Assembly (NCBI GenBank): GCA_031546985.1
Contig: JAVBJN010000118.1
Location: 1-25,927, forward strand
Source: JAVBJN01 sp031546985
Lineage (GTDB): Bacteria; Bacteroidota; Bacteroidia; Chitinophagales; Chitinophagaceae
Direction: 5' to 3'
DNA: 25,927 nt
In this document: piece by piece, positions 7,675 to 16,208 of the stretch
Numbering within the stretch: position 1 is the first letter of the stretch
Layout: each line of letters begins with the position of its first letter
Notes under the pieces: model-generated
What the model was told of the DNA's origin: nothing
The model's input: only the letters and a program-made list of their open reading frames with translations
Databases searched by the model: none
Program-made: the position numbers and the translations under genes

Positions 7675-9714
7675 TTAATATGTCCCGCCCCCGATGCCGG
7701 AAGAATGCCGGAGCAATGCCAATGCTTCATTGGCTGTGTTTACAGGTGGGTGGCACACCTGCCCTGCACACACTTCGTAAGAAGGTGTCGTATGTGTTTC
7801 ACCATCAACCGATTCGTTTACCAAAACCCATTCCAGCGCGGGATAAACGCGGGTACGTAACAATGCAGCCGCTTCGGGCGCCACATGGCTGATCTTCACA
7901 GAAACCAGGCCATGCCACTGTTTAAGCATTACACAGCCCCATAAGCCATGCGAAGTGGCGTAACGAGCGGCTGTAGCAGCCATATGTTGCAACATGAGCC
8001 CCGCATGGGTTGCCCAATTCTCCCGGTAACCGAAAAGCGAGGCAACCAGCAGGTTCTCAGCCATTACACTATTACCGGAAGGCAAAGCACTATCCAGTGT
8101 TTCTACTTTACGCACCAGCATTTCGGTATCGTTTGCAGCTGTGTATGAAAACAACACATCGTCAGGTAATCTGTACTCCTGCATTACTTTTTCCATCATA
8201 CTGCCGGCCTGTTTATGCCAGCTGGCATCTCCCGATGCTGCTGCAAGCTGGTACAATGCACGAATGGTATAGGCATAATCGTCGAGAAATACTTTCTCCT
8301 GAAACTTTCCTGCCCTGAAACTGTGCATCAACTTTTCATCTTTCCACATTATGTGGATCAAAGACCCCATGTTGCGCCTGGCCAGATCGAGCCAGGAAGC
8401 ATTTTGGAGTGCGTTGGCGCAACTCACCAGCGCAGCATTCATCAAAGCATTCCAGGCGGTAAGAATCTTATCATCGGTCAGGGGAGGAATACGCTGCTTG
8501 CGTTCCCGCAACAAAACCTCAGCTGCCAACTGTAAACGTTGTTTTACTTCGGTTACATCCAGCCCTGTTTCTGCCGCCAATTGCTCATCAGACACCAATA
8601 CGCGAAGAATGTTTACTTCCTCCCAGTTACCGGCTTCCGTCACATCATATTTACGGCAAAACAGTGCAGCATCTTCGCCCAGCAACTGTTTAACCTCCTT
8701 CAGCGTCCAAACATAATAACGGCCTTCTTCTCCTTCAGAATCAGCATCCTGCGCGGCATAAAACAAACCATCAGCATCCATCATCTCTGCCTGCAGCCAA
8801 TCGATAGTATGCCGGATTGTTCTGGCATATTGCTCATCGCCGGTATGCACATACATACCCGCCATTACATGCAGCAGCAAGGCGTTATCGTACAGCATTT
8901 TTTCGAAGTGCGGCGCCAGCCATTCGTTGTCGGTACTGTAGCGGGAAAAACCACCTCCCAGCTGATCGTAAATACCACCATCGATCATCTTACCCAGCGT
9001 AAGTGCAACCTGCTGCAAAGCCTGCTCATCGTGCCAGCTAACGCCGTATTCGAACAGGAACTGCAAGGCCATTGGCTGTGGAAATTTAGGTGCGGCACCA
9101 AAACCGCCATATACCGTATCCGCATTCTTCAGCAGGCTGTTTTTCATCTGGTGCAGGAGTGCTTCATCGGGATGGGAGCCTTTGTCCTGCACACTACCTG
9201 CTGCAGAAGCATTTTTAAGGTAATCGGCCAGCTGGCCAGCCTGTAGCAGTACCTCATCTCTTTTTTCGCGATACATGCCGGCAATACCCGTTACCACCTG
9301 CTGCCACGACGGACGGTTAAACATAGGAGTAGGCGGAAAATAAGTACCGCCATAAAAAGGTGCTTTATCCGGTGTAAGAAAAACATTAAGCGGCCAGCCG
9401 CCACTACCCGTAATGGCCACCAATGCATCCATATACACATGGTCTACATCCGGCCGTTCTTCGCGGTCTACTTTTATACATACCAGGTGCTCGTTCATCA
9501 ATGCGGCAATGGTTTCATCTTCGAAACATTCCCGCTCCATTACATGGCACCAATGGCAGGTAGCATAACCAATACTTACCAATACCGGTTTGTTTTCGCG
9601 ACGGGCTTTTTCAAAAGCTTCTTCGCTCCAGGCAAACCAATCTACGGGGTTATAGGCATGCTGTAATAAATAGGGGCTGGTTTCGTGAATCAGCCGGTTG
9701 GGATGATGGGGCAT
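7675..9714 (-). CDS. YyaL-like thioredoxin-domain protein (DUF255/SPATA20 family)
   Basis: The 679-residue protein of the widely conserved YyaL/SPATA20 family has an N-terminal thioredoxin-like domain (DUF255, about residues 1-165) and a C-terminal alpha/alpha-toroid domain resembling N-acylglucosamine epimerases and glycosidases (about 190-670). The start NRLIHETSPYLLQHAYNPVDW is highly typical; C53-H54-W55-C56 is the redox-like motif, and GWPLNVFLTPD and GGTYFPP follow. No signal peptide is seen, so it is cytosolic. The biochemical role is not established; a redox or carbohydrate-related role has been suggested for the family. It is the last of three minus-strand genes, 55 bp after recO. 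A 14-bp palindrome sits just before its start. Length is normal. Confidence 0.9.
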   Translation of the reverse strand: MPHHPNRLIHETSPYLLQHAYNPVDWFAWSEEAFEKARRENKPVLVSIGYATCHWCHVMERECFEDETIAALMNEHLVCIKVDREERPDVDHVYMDALVAITGSGGWPLNVFLTPDKAPFYGGTYFPPTPMFNRPSWQQVVTGIAGMYREKRDEVLLQAGQLADYLKNASAAGSVQDKGSHPDEALLHQMKNSLLKNADTVYGGFGAAPKFPQPMALQFLFEYGVSWHDEQALQQVALTLGKMIDGGIYDQLGGGFSRYSTDNEWLAPHFEKMLYDNALLLHVMAGMYVHTGDEQYARTIRHTIDWLQAEMMDADGLFYAAQDADSEGEEGRYYVWTLKEVKQLLGEDAALFCRKYDVTEAGNWEEVNILRVLVSDEQLAAETGLDVTEVKQRLQLAAEVLLRERKQRIPPLTDDKILTAWNALMNAALVSCANALQNASWLDLARRNMGSLIHIMWKDEKLMHSFRAGKFQEKVFLDDYAYTIRALYQLAAASGDASWHKQAGSMMEKVMQEYRLPDDVLFSYTAANDTEMLVRKVETLDSALPSGNSVMAENLLVASLFGYRENWATHAGLMLQHMAATAARYATSHGLWGCVMLKQWHGLVSVKISHVAPEAAALLRTRVYPALEWVLVNESVDGETHTTPSYEVCAGQVCHPPVNTANEALALLRHSSGIGGGTY

Positions 9715-9717
9715 AAC

Positions 9718-9731
9718 AGGGTTTAAACCCT
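9718..9731. repeat. 14-bp perfect palindrome before the YyaL-like gene
   Basis: AGGGTTTAAACCCT is fully self-complementary and sits only 3-16 bp upstream of the ATG at 9714, in the recO-yyaL gap. As RNA it could form at most a short hairpin around the translation start; as DNA it could be a binding site. It could also be chance. Confidence 0.5.
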
Positions 9732-9769
9732 AAAGTTAAGGCTAAGAAAGGGGGAAATAAAAAGCAGTA

Positions 9770-10507
9770 TTACGACAGCACTTCGTGCAGGATAGCAGGT
9801 GTATGGAGGTCTTTAAAATCTACCAGATGCAGGCGTATAAAATCGATGTAGGCATAGAGCAATTTACGGCGCATGCCGCCATTCATTTGCAGCGCCATTG
9901 CATGCTGGTAAGATTCGGTTTGCAACATGGCTGATGTAAATTCGGCTTCCAGCCCCTGCAGGTAATAGGTGTGGTGCGGCGGCTGATCGGTAAAATTGCC
10001 TTCCTTAAGATCGATGTAAGGTGTTTGTGCTGTATAAGTACCATTGAAATAAAACCCCATGAAACGGAACAGCCCCAATGTATAAACAAGCGGCAGATTG
10101 GCAATATCGCGCAGTGGTGCTTTATCGAGTAAAATGAGGTGTTGTTTTACAAAATCAAAGAGTTGCGGATCGCTCTCAGGTTCTTTCAAACACTTGGTTA
10201 GCAACTCTACATAATACAACGCAATGGCATTTCGAACCACATTGAATTTGAGCGACGCATACAATACCGCCAGCCTGAATTCTGATACACGCTGCAGCGT
10301 TGTTTTATCATTGTGATACACTACCATATCGAGTATGGCAGCTGGCTGCAAAATATTGCCTTTGGCGGCTTTTCCTTTGGCAGAAGAGCGCACACCATTA
10401 ATCATGTATGACTGCACGCCAAACAACTCGGTAAGTATGGTGGCTACCACACTGGTTTCGCCATACTTTACCACCCGTAACACTACGCCTTCCGTCTTAT
10501 GTAACAT
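9770..10507 (-). CDS. recO: DNA repair protein RecO
   Basis: The 245-residue RecO helps load RecA on SSB-coated single-stranded DNA together with RecR (and RecF) in gap repair. The N-terminus (MLHKTEGVVLRVVKYGETSVVATILTE, about residues 1-27) is the characteristic beginning of the RecO OB-fold, which extends to about residue 80 and includes the GVRSSAKGKAAKG basic loop typical of Bacteroidota RecO. The remainder is the helical RecO C-terminal domain. The four-cysteine zinc finger found in some RecO proteins is absent: only one cysteine is visible, near residue 111. The gene begins 24 bp after porZ ends; porZ-recO adjacency recurs in this phylum, as far as I recall. Confidence 0.93.
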   Translation of the reverse strand: MLHKTEGVVLRVVKYGETSVVATILTELFGVQSYMINGVRSSAKGKAAKGNILQPAAILDMVVYHNDKTTLQRVSEFRLAVLYASLKFNVVRNAIALYYVELLTKCLKEPESDPQLFDFVKQHLILLDKAPLRDIANLPLVYTLGLFRFMGFYFNGTYTAQTPYIDLKEGNFTDQPPHHTYYLQGLEAEFTSAMLQTESYQHAMALQMNGGMRRKLLYAYIDFIRLHLVDFKDLHTPAILHEVLS

Positions 10508-10531
10508 GAAAATATTTGCGCAAACAATGGT

Positions 10532-12820
10532 TTAATGCATAAACACAAACTTACTTACCTGTTTCTGTGTACCATCCGCATTGGTGATAAACACCAGGAA
10601 TACGCCACTCTGCGGACGATTACCGGTATAATCCAAACCGCTCCATACGGCTTGTCCGCCCAATGCCTTGGTTCTGTATATTAATTTGCCCGTTACATCC
10701 GTAATGCGCACGTCTGCATCGGTTACCAGTCCTCTTATTGCAATAGTGCCGCCAAAACCGCTCGGTACAGGATTGGGATATACGGTAACATCGGTATTGG
10801 TTTCGCCACCCGCAGTAGCCGTGCCCCGGTATACGATAAGTCCTTTGGTAGTACCAATATAAACATCGCCGGTTTCGTTATCTACATAAATTTTCTGAAT
10901 CTGGCTGGAGGGCAGCGGGCTGTTCTTTTCAGTAAAGCGCAGCACTATTTTCTCCAGGTCATCGGTAATGAGCCACACGCCATTATCGCTACCGATCCAT
11001 TTGCGGTTGGCACCATCTACAGCAATGGCCCTTACGTTCTCGCCCTGGAATAACAGACCTGCAAACTCATCAAATTTTACCGGGTACAATTCTGCTTCGC
11101 AAGGCGATGTGGTGTTGAGCACTTCTGTAGGACAATTGATGATACCAATACCATCGGCAGTACCTATCCATATTTTTCCGTCGCGGTCTTTCGCTATACA
11201 GTTTACATCGCTGCTGGGCAGGTTGCCATAACCTTTACCCTTAATAAGCATCTTAACCTTATCGTCGCTTGTGTTGTCGATAGTACCATTATCATTGTAT
11301 ACCAGCAATCCATTGCCGCGGGGCGATACAATCCATTTCTGGTTTATGTCGTCTAAAATCAGCTGGCTTACGGCATTATCGGTACGGGTTACCGGCACCA
11401 GAAACTGGCGAAAACTGCCATCCGCTTTTTTTACAGTGAGGCTATACGGTGTGCCGTAAGTGGCCATCCAAAGATTGTAATCGGCATCCATAGCCATACC
11501 TGCTACCCGGTAGTCGTTTGCACTGCCCTGCACCTCCGGTAAGTAACCGGCCGCATAGGTTTTTACCGTATTGGCAGCCTGGTTGTATGCCATAAGGCCG
11601 CCGCCAAAAGAACCGGAATATACCGTTTCATCGCGCGGGTCTACTACCACTGCCATCAGATCCATTACCGTAGTTAGCTGGGGGAAATTATTCTGGTTTA
11701 CAGTACTCCAATCACCCTGTTGCAGCATCTGCAACCCATCGCGGTTAAACAGAAAATTCCACGAGCTGTTTACACCACCCGGCACTACATAAATCTTTTT
11801 GTTGTATTTGGTCATATCCTGACAACCATTCGTGATCAGGGAGTTGGGTGTATGGTTTTCGAACTGGTCGTTCAGGATGTATTTCAATAAGCCCTGGTAA
11901 TAATCGGCAACCCATATCTGCCCATCGGGTAGCACTGTAGTGCGGTAAGGATATGCGGAACCATTGGCAGAATCGGTAAGAACAAGATTTTTATCAAATA
12001 ACCAAAAACCCTTATCGCCGGTATTCTGGTCACGTTGCAGCACAGACAATTGTTCATTGAGGCTATGCATAGACACAAACGGTACCTTAAACTTGCGCAC
12101 CGGTACCAGGCTATTGCCCGAAAGTTTATACAAAGAATCGGCGCTGGCCGCTACAATTTGCTGTGCAAACAATTCCACGCCCTGCAAAGATTTATTGCTG
12201 ATGTTCTGCCAGGAATTATAACTGATAAGGTTGGGCTCATTTACATTGGCCCGGAAAAGTCCCTGGTCAGAAACCGCGTAGAAATTGGTTCCGTCGCCTA
12301 CAAAATCATTAATCCTATGGTTGTTGCCATCGGTGCTGATCACAAAGGTTTCCTTGATCTGCTGCTTTGCCAGATCGAGCTTTACTACTCCAAAACCGGT
12401 AGAGAGATAGGCAAATCCATTGCTGAACCAAATATCATAGATACCTTTATCTCCGGTTAGGTTTTTATTCTTGATATCGGAGATATTGGTAAACGAACCA
12501 TTTTTAAACAGGTCGATATTGGAGTTGGTATAAGCGATAAGCACATAGCCGGTCTGCGAATCGTAGTTCATGGTGCTTACCCCAATTTCATTCATACCGT
12601 TTACCTTACTGTAAAAGTCGTAGGTATGATCAATCAGGTCATAGGTATAAAACGCGTATTGCGAAGCCACATAAATCTTGTTGTTGCCGTTCGCAATGGC
12701 AATACCTGAATTATAAGGTGTATGGGCATACCAGCTCCCGATAGGAACTTCCTGTGCCTGCGATGACCTGCCCAACAATAATAAAATCGATAAAAACAGA
12801 ATAAATCTTAACCTCAGCAT
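10532..12820 (-). CDS. porZ: PorZ-like T9SS surface protein with beta-propellers and type A sorting domain
   Basis: The 762-residue exported protein has a signal peptide (about residues 1-22, ending SQAQ). Two beta-propeller-like halves follow, built from repeats of the 'two-component regulator propeller' kind (GVSTMNYDSQTGYVLIAYTN; DRDGKIWIGTADGIGIIN; DGANRKWIGSDNGVWLI; NETGDVYIGTTKGLIVY). The last 80 residues or so are a type A T9SS C-terminal domain, starting VTVYPNPVPSG and containing ITDVTGKLIYR. This order matches PorZ, a component of the T9SS attachment complex that in Porphyromonas gingivalis delivers anionic LPS to the sortase PorU and is itself T9SS cargo (established for that species). 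The assignment rests on architecture and on recO 24 bp downstream; a generic propeller protein is a less likely alternative. Confidence 0.82.
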   Translation of the reverse strand: MLRLRFILFLSILLLLGRSSQAQEVPIGSWYAHTPYNSGIAIANGNNKIYVASQYAFYTYDLIDHTYDFYSKVNGMNEIGVSTMNYDSQTGYVLIAYTNSNIDLFKNGSFTNISDIKNKNLTGDKGIYDIWFSNGFAYLSTGFGVVKLDLAKQQIKETFVISTDGNNHRINDFVGDGTNFYAVSDQGLFRANVNEPNLISYNSWQNISNKSLQGVELFAQQIVAASADSLYKLSGNSLVPVRKFKVPFVSMHSLNEQLSVLQRDQNTGDKGFWLFDKNLVLTDSANGSAYPYRTTVLPDGQIWVADYYQGLLKYILNDQFENHTPNSLITNGCQDMTKYNKKIYVVPGGVNSSWNFLFNRDGLQMLQQGDWSTVNQNNFPQLTTVMDLMAVVVDPRDETVYSGSFGGGLMAYNQAANTVKTYAAGYLPEVQGSANDYRVAGMAMDADYNLWMATYGTPYSLTVKKADGSFRQFLVPVTRTDNAVSQLILDDINQKWIVSPRGNGLLVYNDNGTIDNTSDDKVKMLIKGKGYGNLPSSDVNCIAKDRDGKIWIGTADGIGIINCPTEVLNTTSPCEAELYPVKFDEFAGLLFQGENVRAIAVDGANRKWIGSDNGVWLITDDLEKIVLRFTEKNSPLPSSQIQKIYVDNETGDVYIGTTKGLIVYRGTATAGGETNTDVTVYPNPVPSGFGGTIAIRGLVTDADVRITDVTGKLIYRTKALGGQAVWSGLDYTGNRPQSGVFLVFITNADGTQKQVSKFVFMH

Positions 12821-12919
12821 ATATGTAAAAGTAGTAGAAATATAAACGTAGCGATACGGTTTTTCGTACTTGTCGCAGCTCTGAAAAACAAAAGCGAAAG
12901 ATTAAGGCTTATTATTTCT

Positions 12920-12927
12920 TACTTTTG
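12920..12927 (+). promoter_or_regulatory. Candidate -7 element upstream of the RND transporter
   Basis: TACTTTTG matches TAnnTTTG exactly and lies 48-55 bp upstream of the ATG at 12975. No exact TTTG -33 box is present at 17-23 bp, so support is partial. Confidence 0.35.
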
Positions 12928-12974
12928 GGCGCAATTTTTGCTTTTCTATCCCAAAACCAATTGTAGCAGAACCG

Positions 12975-15389
12975 ATGTGGCAGAAACTGGCTAGTATTAT
13001 CATCAAATGGAGGGTTCCCCTCTTAATCCTGTTATTTGCCATTACAGGCGTAATGGGCTATTTCGCTTCCAAGGTTCAAATGAGCTATGAGTTTACCAGC
13101 GCAATACCCTCCGACAATCCTAAATTACAGGAATACCAGCAGTTCAGAAAAACCTTTGGGGAAGATGGCAACACCCTGGTGATTGGTATAGAGACTCCTA
13201 AGTTTTTTGAAAAAGACTTTTTCAATGCCTATGCGGCCATGGGTGCCGAAATTGCCAAAGTACCCGGCGTGGAAAATGTGCTGAGTACCCCCATGGCGAT
13301 AGATCTGGTTAAGAAAGTGACCGACAGCTCCGGCGAAGGCGGCAAACTGGTGGTAGAGCCCATTTTTAATTACCCGGTTCAGTCGCAATCTGATATGGAC
13401 AGCATGGCTGCCCGCTTTCACAACCTGCCTTTTTACCAGGGTCTACTGTATAATGGCGAAAAGCATGCCTACCTCATGGCCGTGCGCATCAACCGCGATA
13501 TATTGGCCTCGCCCAAACGGACAGCCGTTGTTAACAACATATTAGATAAGGTACACGAACTGGAAAAAAGCCAGAAAACCGAGCTAAAATACTCGGGGCT
13601 GCCGCTTATCCGTACGGTAATGGCCACCAAAGTGCAGGAAGAGATCAAGTTTTTCCTGCTCATGAGTATTGCGCTCACCGGCCTTATCCTGCTCGTATTC
13701 TTCCGGTCTATATCGGCCGTCGTGTTTTCAATTATAGTTGTGCTCATCGGGGTAGTATGGTCTTTTGGCACACTACAACTGATGGGGTATAAGATAACCC
13801 TGCTCACAGGCCTTATTCCGCCATTGGTGGTGGTGATAGGCATACCCAACTGCGTTTATTTCCTTAATAAATACCATAGCGAATACCTGCTGCATGCCAA
13901 TAAAACCCGGGCATTGGTACGCATGGTGGAGCGGATGGGTATTGTAACCCTGTTTACCAACCTTACCGCCGCCATTGGTTTTGGCGTATTCTATTTTACC
14001 AAAAGCAATATTCTTAAAGAATTTGGTCTGGTGGCGGGTGTAAACCTGATGGCGATCTTTGTGATCTCCCTCATTTTTATTCCGGCCATTTTCAGCTTTT
14101 TGCCACCACCCAACAGCAAACATACCAGCTACCTGGACAGTAAAAACCTGAACAGGATACTGGAAATGCTGAGCAATATGGTGGTAAAACACCGGGTTTG
14201 GGTATACAGCATTACCATTGCTGCCGTAGTAATTTCGGCCATTGGTATGTCGCGCCTCAATGCCGAAGGCTATATTGTAGACGACCTCCCACACTCCGAT
14301 AAGATCTATACCGACCTTAAATGGTTTGAACACAACTTCAGGGGTGTAATGCCGCTGGAGATTGTGGTAGATACCAAAAAGAAAAACGGGGTGGTGTCGC
14401 TTACATCGCTTGAAAATATTGATGCGCTTACCCACGAGCTGGCCCAGCACCCGGAATTTGGTAAGCCGCTATCGGTGGCCGAAGGCATCAAATTTGCCCG
14501 CCAGGCTTATTACGATGGCGACAGCACAGCCTATATTGTGCCCAACTCTTTTGATATTGCCTTCCTGGCGCCCTACCTCCGCATGAAAGGAGAGGGCAAC
14601 AGCCAGTTCAGCAAGCTGGTGACTACCTTTATGGACAGCACCAAACAAAAAGCCCGCATCAGCATCAACATGGCCGATATAGGTTCCAAACGTTTGCCAA
14701 TGCTGCTCGACTCCCTGCGTCCTAAAGTGAATGAGATTTTTGATAGTAATAAATATCAAGTGACTTTTACCGGTACCAGCATTACCTTCCTGGAGGGTAG
14801 TAAGTTTATTATCAATAGCTTACGCGACAGTCTGATCCTTGCGTTTATCATGATCTTTGGTTGTATGATCTACCTCTTCCGGTCATGGCGCATTGTATTA
14901 ATGTCGGTGATCACCAACCTTATTCCGCTTGTAATTACGGCCGGGGTAATGGGCTGGATGGGCATACGTATGAAACCCTCTACCGTACTGGTATTCAGTA
15001 TCGCACTGGGTATAACGATTGATGTAACCATCCGTTTCCTCGTAAACTTTAAGCAGGAACTGCCACGGCAGAACGACGATATTTCGGCTACGGTAAACAA
15101 AACCATTCACGAAACCGGTTTAAGTATCATTTATACTTCGCTGATTCTTACCGCCGGATTCCTGGTGTTTGCCCTGTCTAATTTTGATGGTACCAAATCG
15201 TTGGGTTACCTCACTTCGCTTACCCTGGTACTCGCCATGTTTACCAACCTTACCATTCTGCCGGCTATGCTGCTGTGGATGGAAAAAGCATTGCTGAAAA
15301 AAGCCATGAAAGACCAGGATCCTGTGCTCAAAGCCTTTAGCGAACAGGAAGAAGACGACAACAATAACGGAACTGCTAAAGACCAGTAA
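12975..15389 (+). CDS. RND/MMPL-family exporter
   Basis: The 804-residue integral inner-membrane protein has the duplicated RND layout: a first membrane helix (about residues 13-31), a large periplasmic loop (32-222), a five-helix bundle (about 224-378), a seventh helix (408-428), a second periplasmic loop (430-614) and a last five-helix bundle (615-770). The cytoplasmic tail is acidic (EQEEDDNNNGTAKDQ). The layout and conserved stretches such as LIPPLVVVIGIPNCVYFLNKYH and LVFSIALGITIDVTIRFLVNF are those of MMPL/SSD-type RND proteins, which use the proton gradient to export lipids or other hydrophobic compounds. No membrane-fusion or outer-membrane partner gene is adjacent, which fits the MMPL/HpnN-like branch better than AcrB-type pumps. 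The substrate cannot be told from the sequence. It is a single-gene unit with its own terminator. Confidence 0.85.
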   Translation: MWQKLASIIIKWRVPLLILLFAITGVMGYFASKVQMSYEFTSAIPSDNPKLQEYQQFRKTFGEDGNTLVIGIETPKFFEKDFFNAYAAMGAEIAKVPGVENVLSTPMAIDLVKKVTDSSGEGGKLVVEPIFNYPVQSQSDMDSMAARFHNLPFYQGLLYNGEKHAYLMAVRINRDILASPKRTAVVNNILDKVHELEKSQKTELKYSGLPLIRTVMATKVQEEIKFFLLMSIALTGLILLVFFRSISAVVFSIIVVLIGVVWSFGTLQLMGYKITLLTGLIPPLVVVIGIPNCVYFLNKYHSEYLLHANKTRALVRMVERMGIVTLFTNLTAAIGFGVFYFTKSNILKEFGLVAGVNLMAIFVISLIFIPAIFSFLPPPNSKHTSYLDSKNLNRILEMLSNMVVKHRVWVYSITIAAVVISAIGMSRLNAEGYIVDDLPHSDKIYTDLKWFEHNFRGVMPLEIVVDTKKKNGVVSLTSLENIDALTHELAQHPEFGKPLSVAEGIKFARQAYYDGDSTAYIVPNSFDIAFLAPYLRMKGEGNSQFSKLVTTFMDSTKQKARISINMADIGSKRLPMLLDSLRPKVNEIFDSNKYQVTFTGTSITFLEGSKFIINSLRDSLILAFIMIFGCMIYLFRSWRIVLMSVITNLIPLVITAGVMGWMGIRMKPSTVLVFSIALGITIDVTIRFLVNFKQELPRQNDDISATVNKTIHETGLSIIYTSLILTAGFLVFALSNFDGTKSLGYLTSLTLVLAMFTNLTILPAMLLWMEKALLKKAMKDQDPVLKAFSEQEEDDNNNGTAKDQ

Positions 15390-15409
15390 CGGAACTTTAG
15401 CCCATATAA

Positions 15410-15446
15410 AAAAGCCTCTCCCGGTTTAATGCCAGGAGAGGCTTTT
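15410..15446. terminator. Bidirectional terminator between the RND exporter and rnhB
   Basis: A 12-bp perfect stem, AAAAGCCTCTCC (15410-15421) and GGAGAGGCTTTT (15435-15446), lies between convergent genes: 21 bp after the exporter stop and 15 bp after the rnhB stop on the other strand. The A/T ends give a U-run in both directions. Confidence 0.85.
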
Positions 15447-15460
15447 ACTATTTTATAACG

Positions 15461-16060
15461 CTATACAAACAGGGTAAGCTGCTCGCCGGCGCAGTTAAAT
15501 GATTTGCGGTGATAGGGAGAAATACCATGCTGCATTACAGCCTTGCGGTGAGAAGCGGTAGGGTAACCTTTGTTCTGCTCCCAGCCATACAGTGGAAACT
15601 CGCGGTGCAGCTTCAGCATAAGATCGTCGCGGTAAGTTTTGGCGAGGATACTCGCTGCCGCAATCGAAGCATATTTGGCATCGCCTTTTACGATACAGGA
15701 GTGGTTAATGCCATCGTAAGGGGTAAACCGGTTGCCATCGATAAGCAAAAAACCTGGTTTTACCTTAAGCTGCTCAATAGCCAGGTGCATAGCCCTGAAA
15801 GAGGCTTTGAGAATATTGATGCGGTCAATTTCTTCGTGAGACACCTGTGCTACGGCCCAGGCCATTGCCTCCGATTCAATTACCGTGCGCAGGGTTTCCC
15901 GCTGCAACGCATTCAGCTGTTTGGAATCATTAAGTAACGGATGGTGAAAATCTTCGGGCAGGATAACTGCGGCCGCAAATACCGGCCCCGCCAGACACCC
16001 TCTTCCGGCTTCATCACATCCCGCTTCCAAACTTCCTCTTTTGTAATACGCCTGCAACAT
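15461..16060 (-). CDS. rnhB: Ribonuclease HII
   Basis: The 199-residue RNase HII cleaves the RNA strand of RNA-DNA hybrids, including single ribonucleotides misincorporated in DNA. The catalytic acidic residues are visible: D16 and E17 in GCDEAGRG, D108 in LLIDGNRF, and D127 in VKGDAKYASIAAASILAK. The C-terminus has the family motif GWEQNKGYPTASHR (about residues 165-178). Length is normal for the family. It is transcribed toward the RND exporter and away from the heme A synthase, apparently as a single gene with its own promoter. Confidence 0.96.
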   Translation of the reverse strand: MLQAYYKRGSLEAGCDEAGRGCLAGPVFAAAVILPEDFHHPLLNDSKQLNALQRETLRTVIESEAMAWAVAQVSHEEIDRINILKASFRAMHLAIEQLKVKPGFLLIDGNRFTPYDGINHSCIVKGDAKYASIAAASILAKTYRDDLMLKLHREFPLYGWEQNKGYPTASHRKAVMQHGISPYHRKSFNCAGEQLTLFV

Positions 16061-16112
16061 GTTTTTTACAACAATTATTAATAACCTGATGTAAGATTAA
16101 TGCATTGTTGCC

Positions 16113-16142
16113 GAAAGATAACAATAAACACTTAACCACAAA
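16113..16142 (-). promoter_or_regulatory. Candidate rnhB promoter
   Basis: On the minus strand TTTG (16142-16139) is followed by 18 bp and TATCTTTC (16120-16113), which matches TAnnTTTG at seven of eight positions, the last base differing. It would give a leader of about 45 nt before the rnhB ATG. Confidence 0.5.
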
Positions 16143-16178
16143 GCGTCTTTACGAAATGATAATTATCAGCGGACCTTA

Positions 16179-16199
16179 TAGCTTTGCCCTTTACTTTTG
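16179..16199 (+). promoter_or_regulatory. Two candidate -7 elements before the heme A synthase gene
   Basis: TAGCTTTG (16179-16186) and TACTTTTG (16192-16199) both match TAnnTTTG exactly. The first would place the start site about 16 nt before the ATG at 16209, the second only a few nt. Neither has an exact TTTG -33 box at normal spacing. Confidence 0.4.
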
Positions 16200-16208
16200 C
16201 AGTTGATT

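Noticed and set aside
13773..14450. 225-codon minus-strand frame inside the RND exporter gene
   Set aside because: It is rich in His, Tyr and Gln in a pattern typical of antisense translation; the sense frame is a clear 12-helix exporter.
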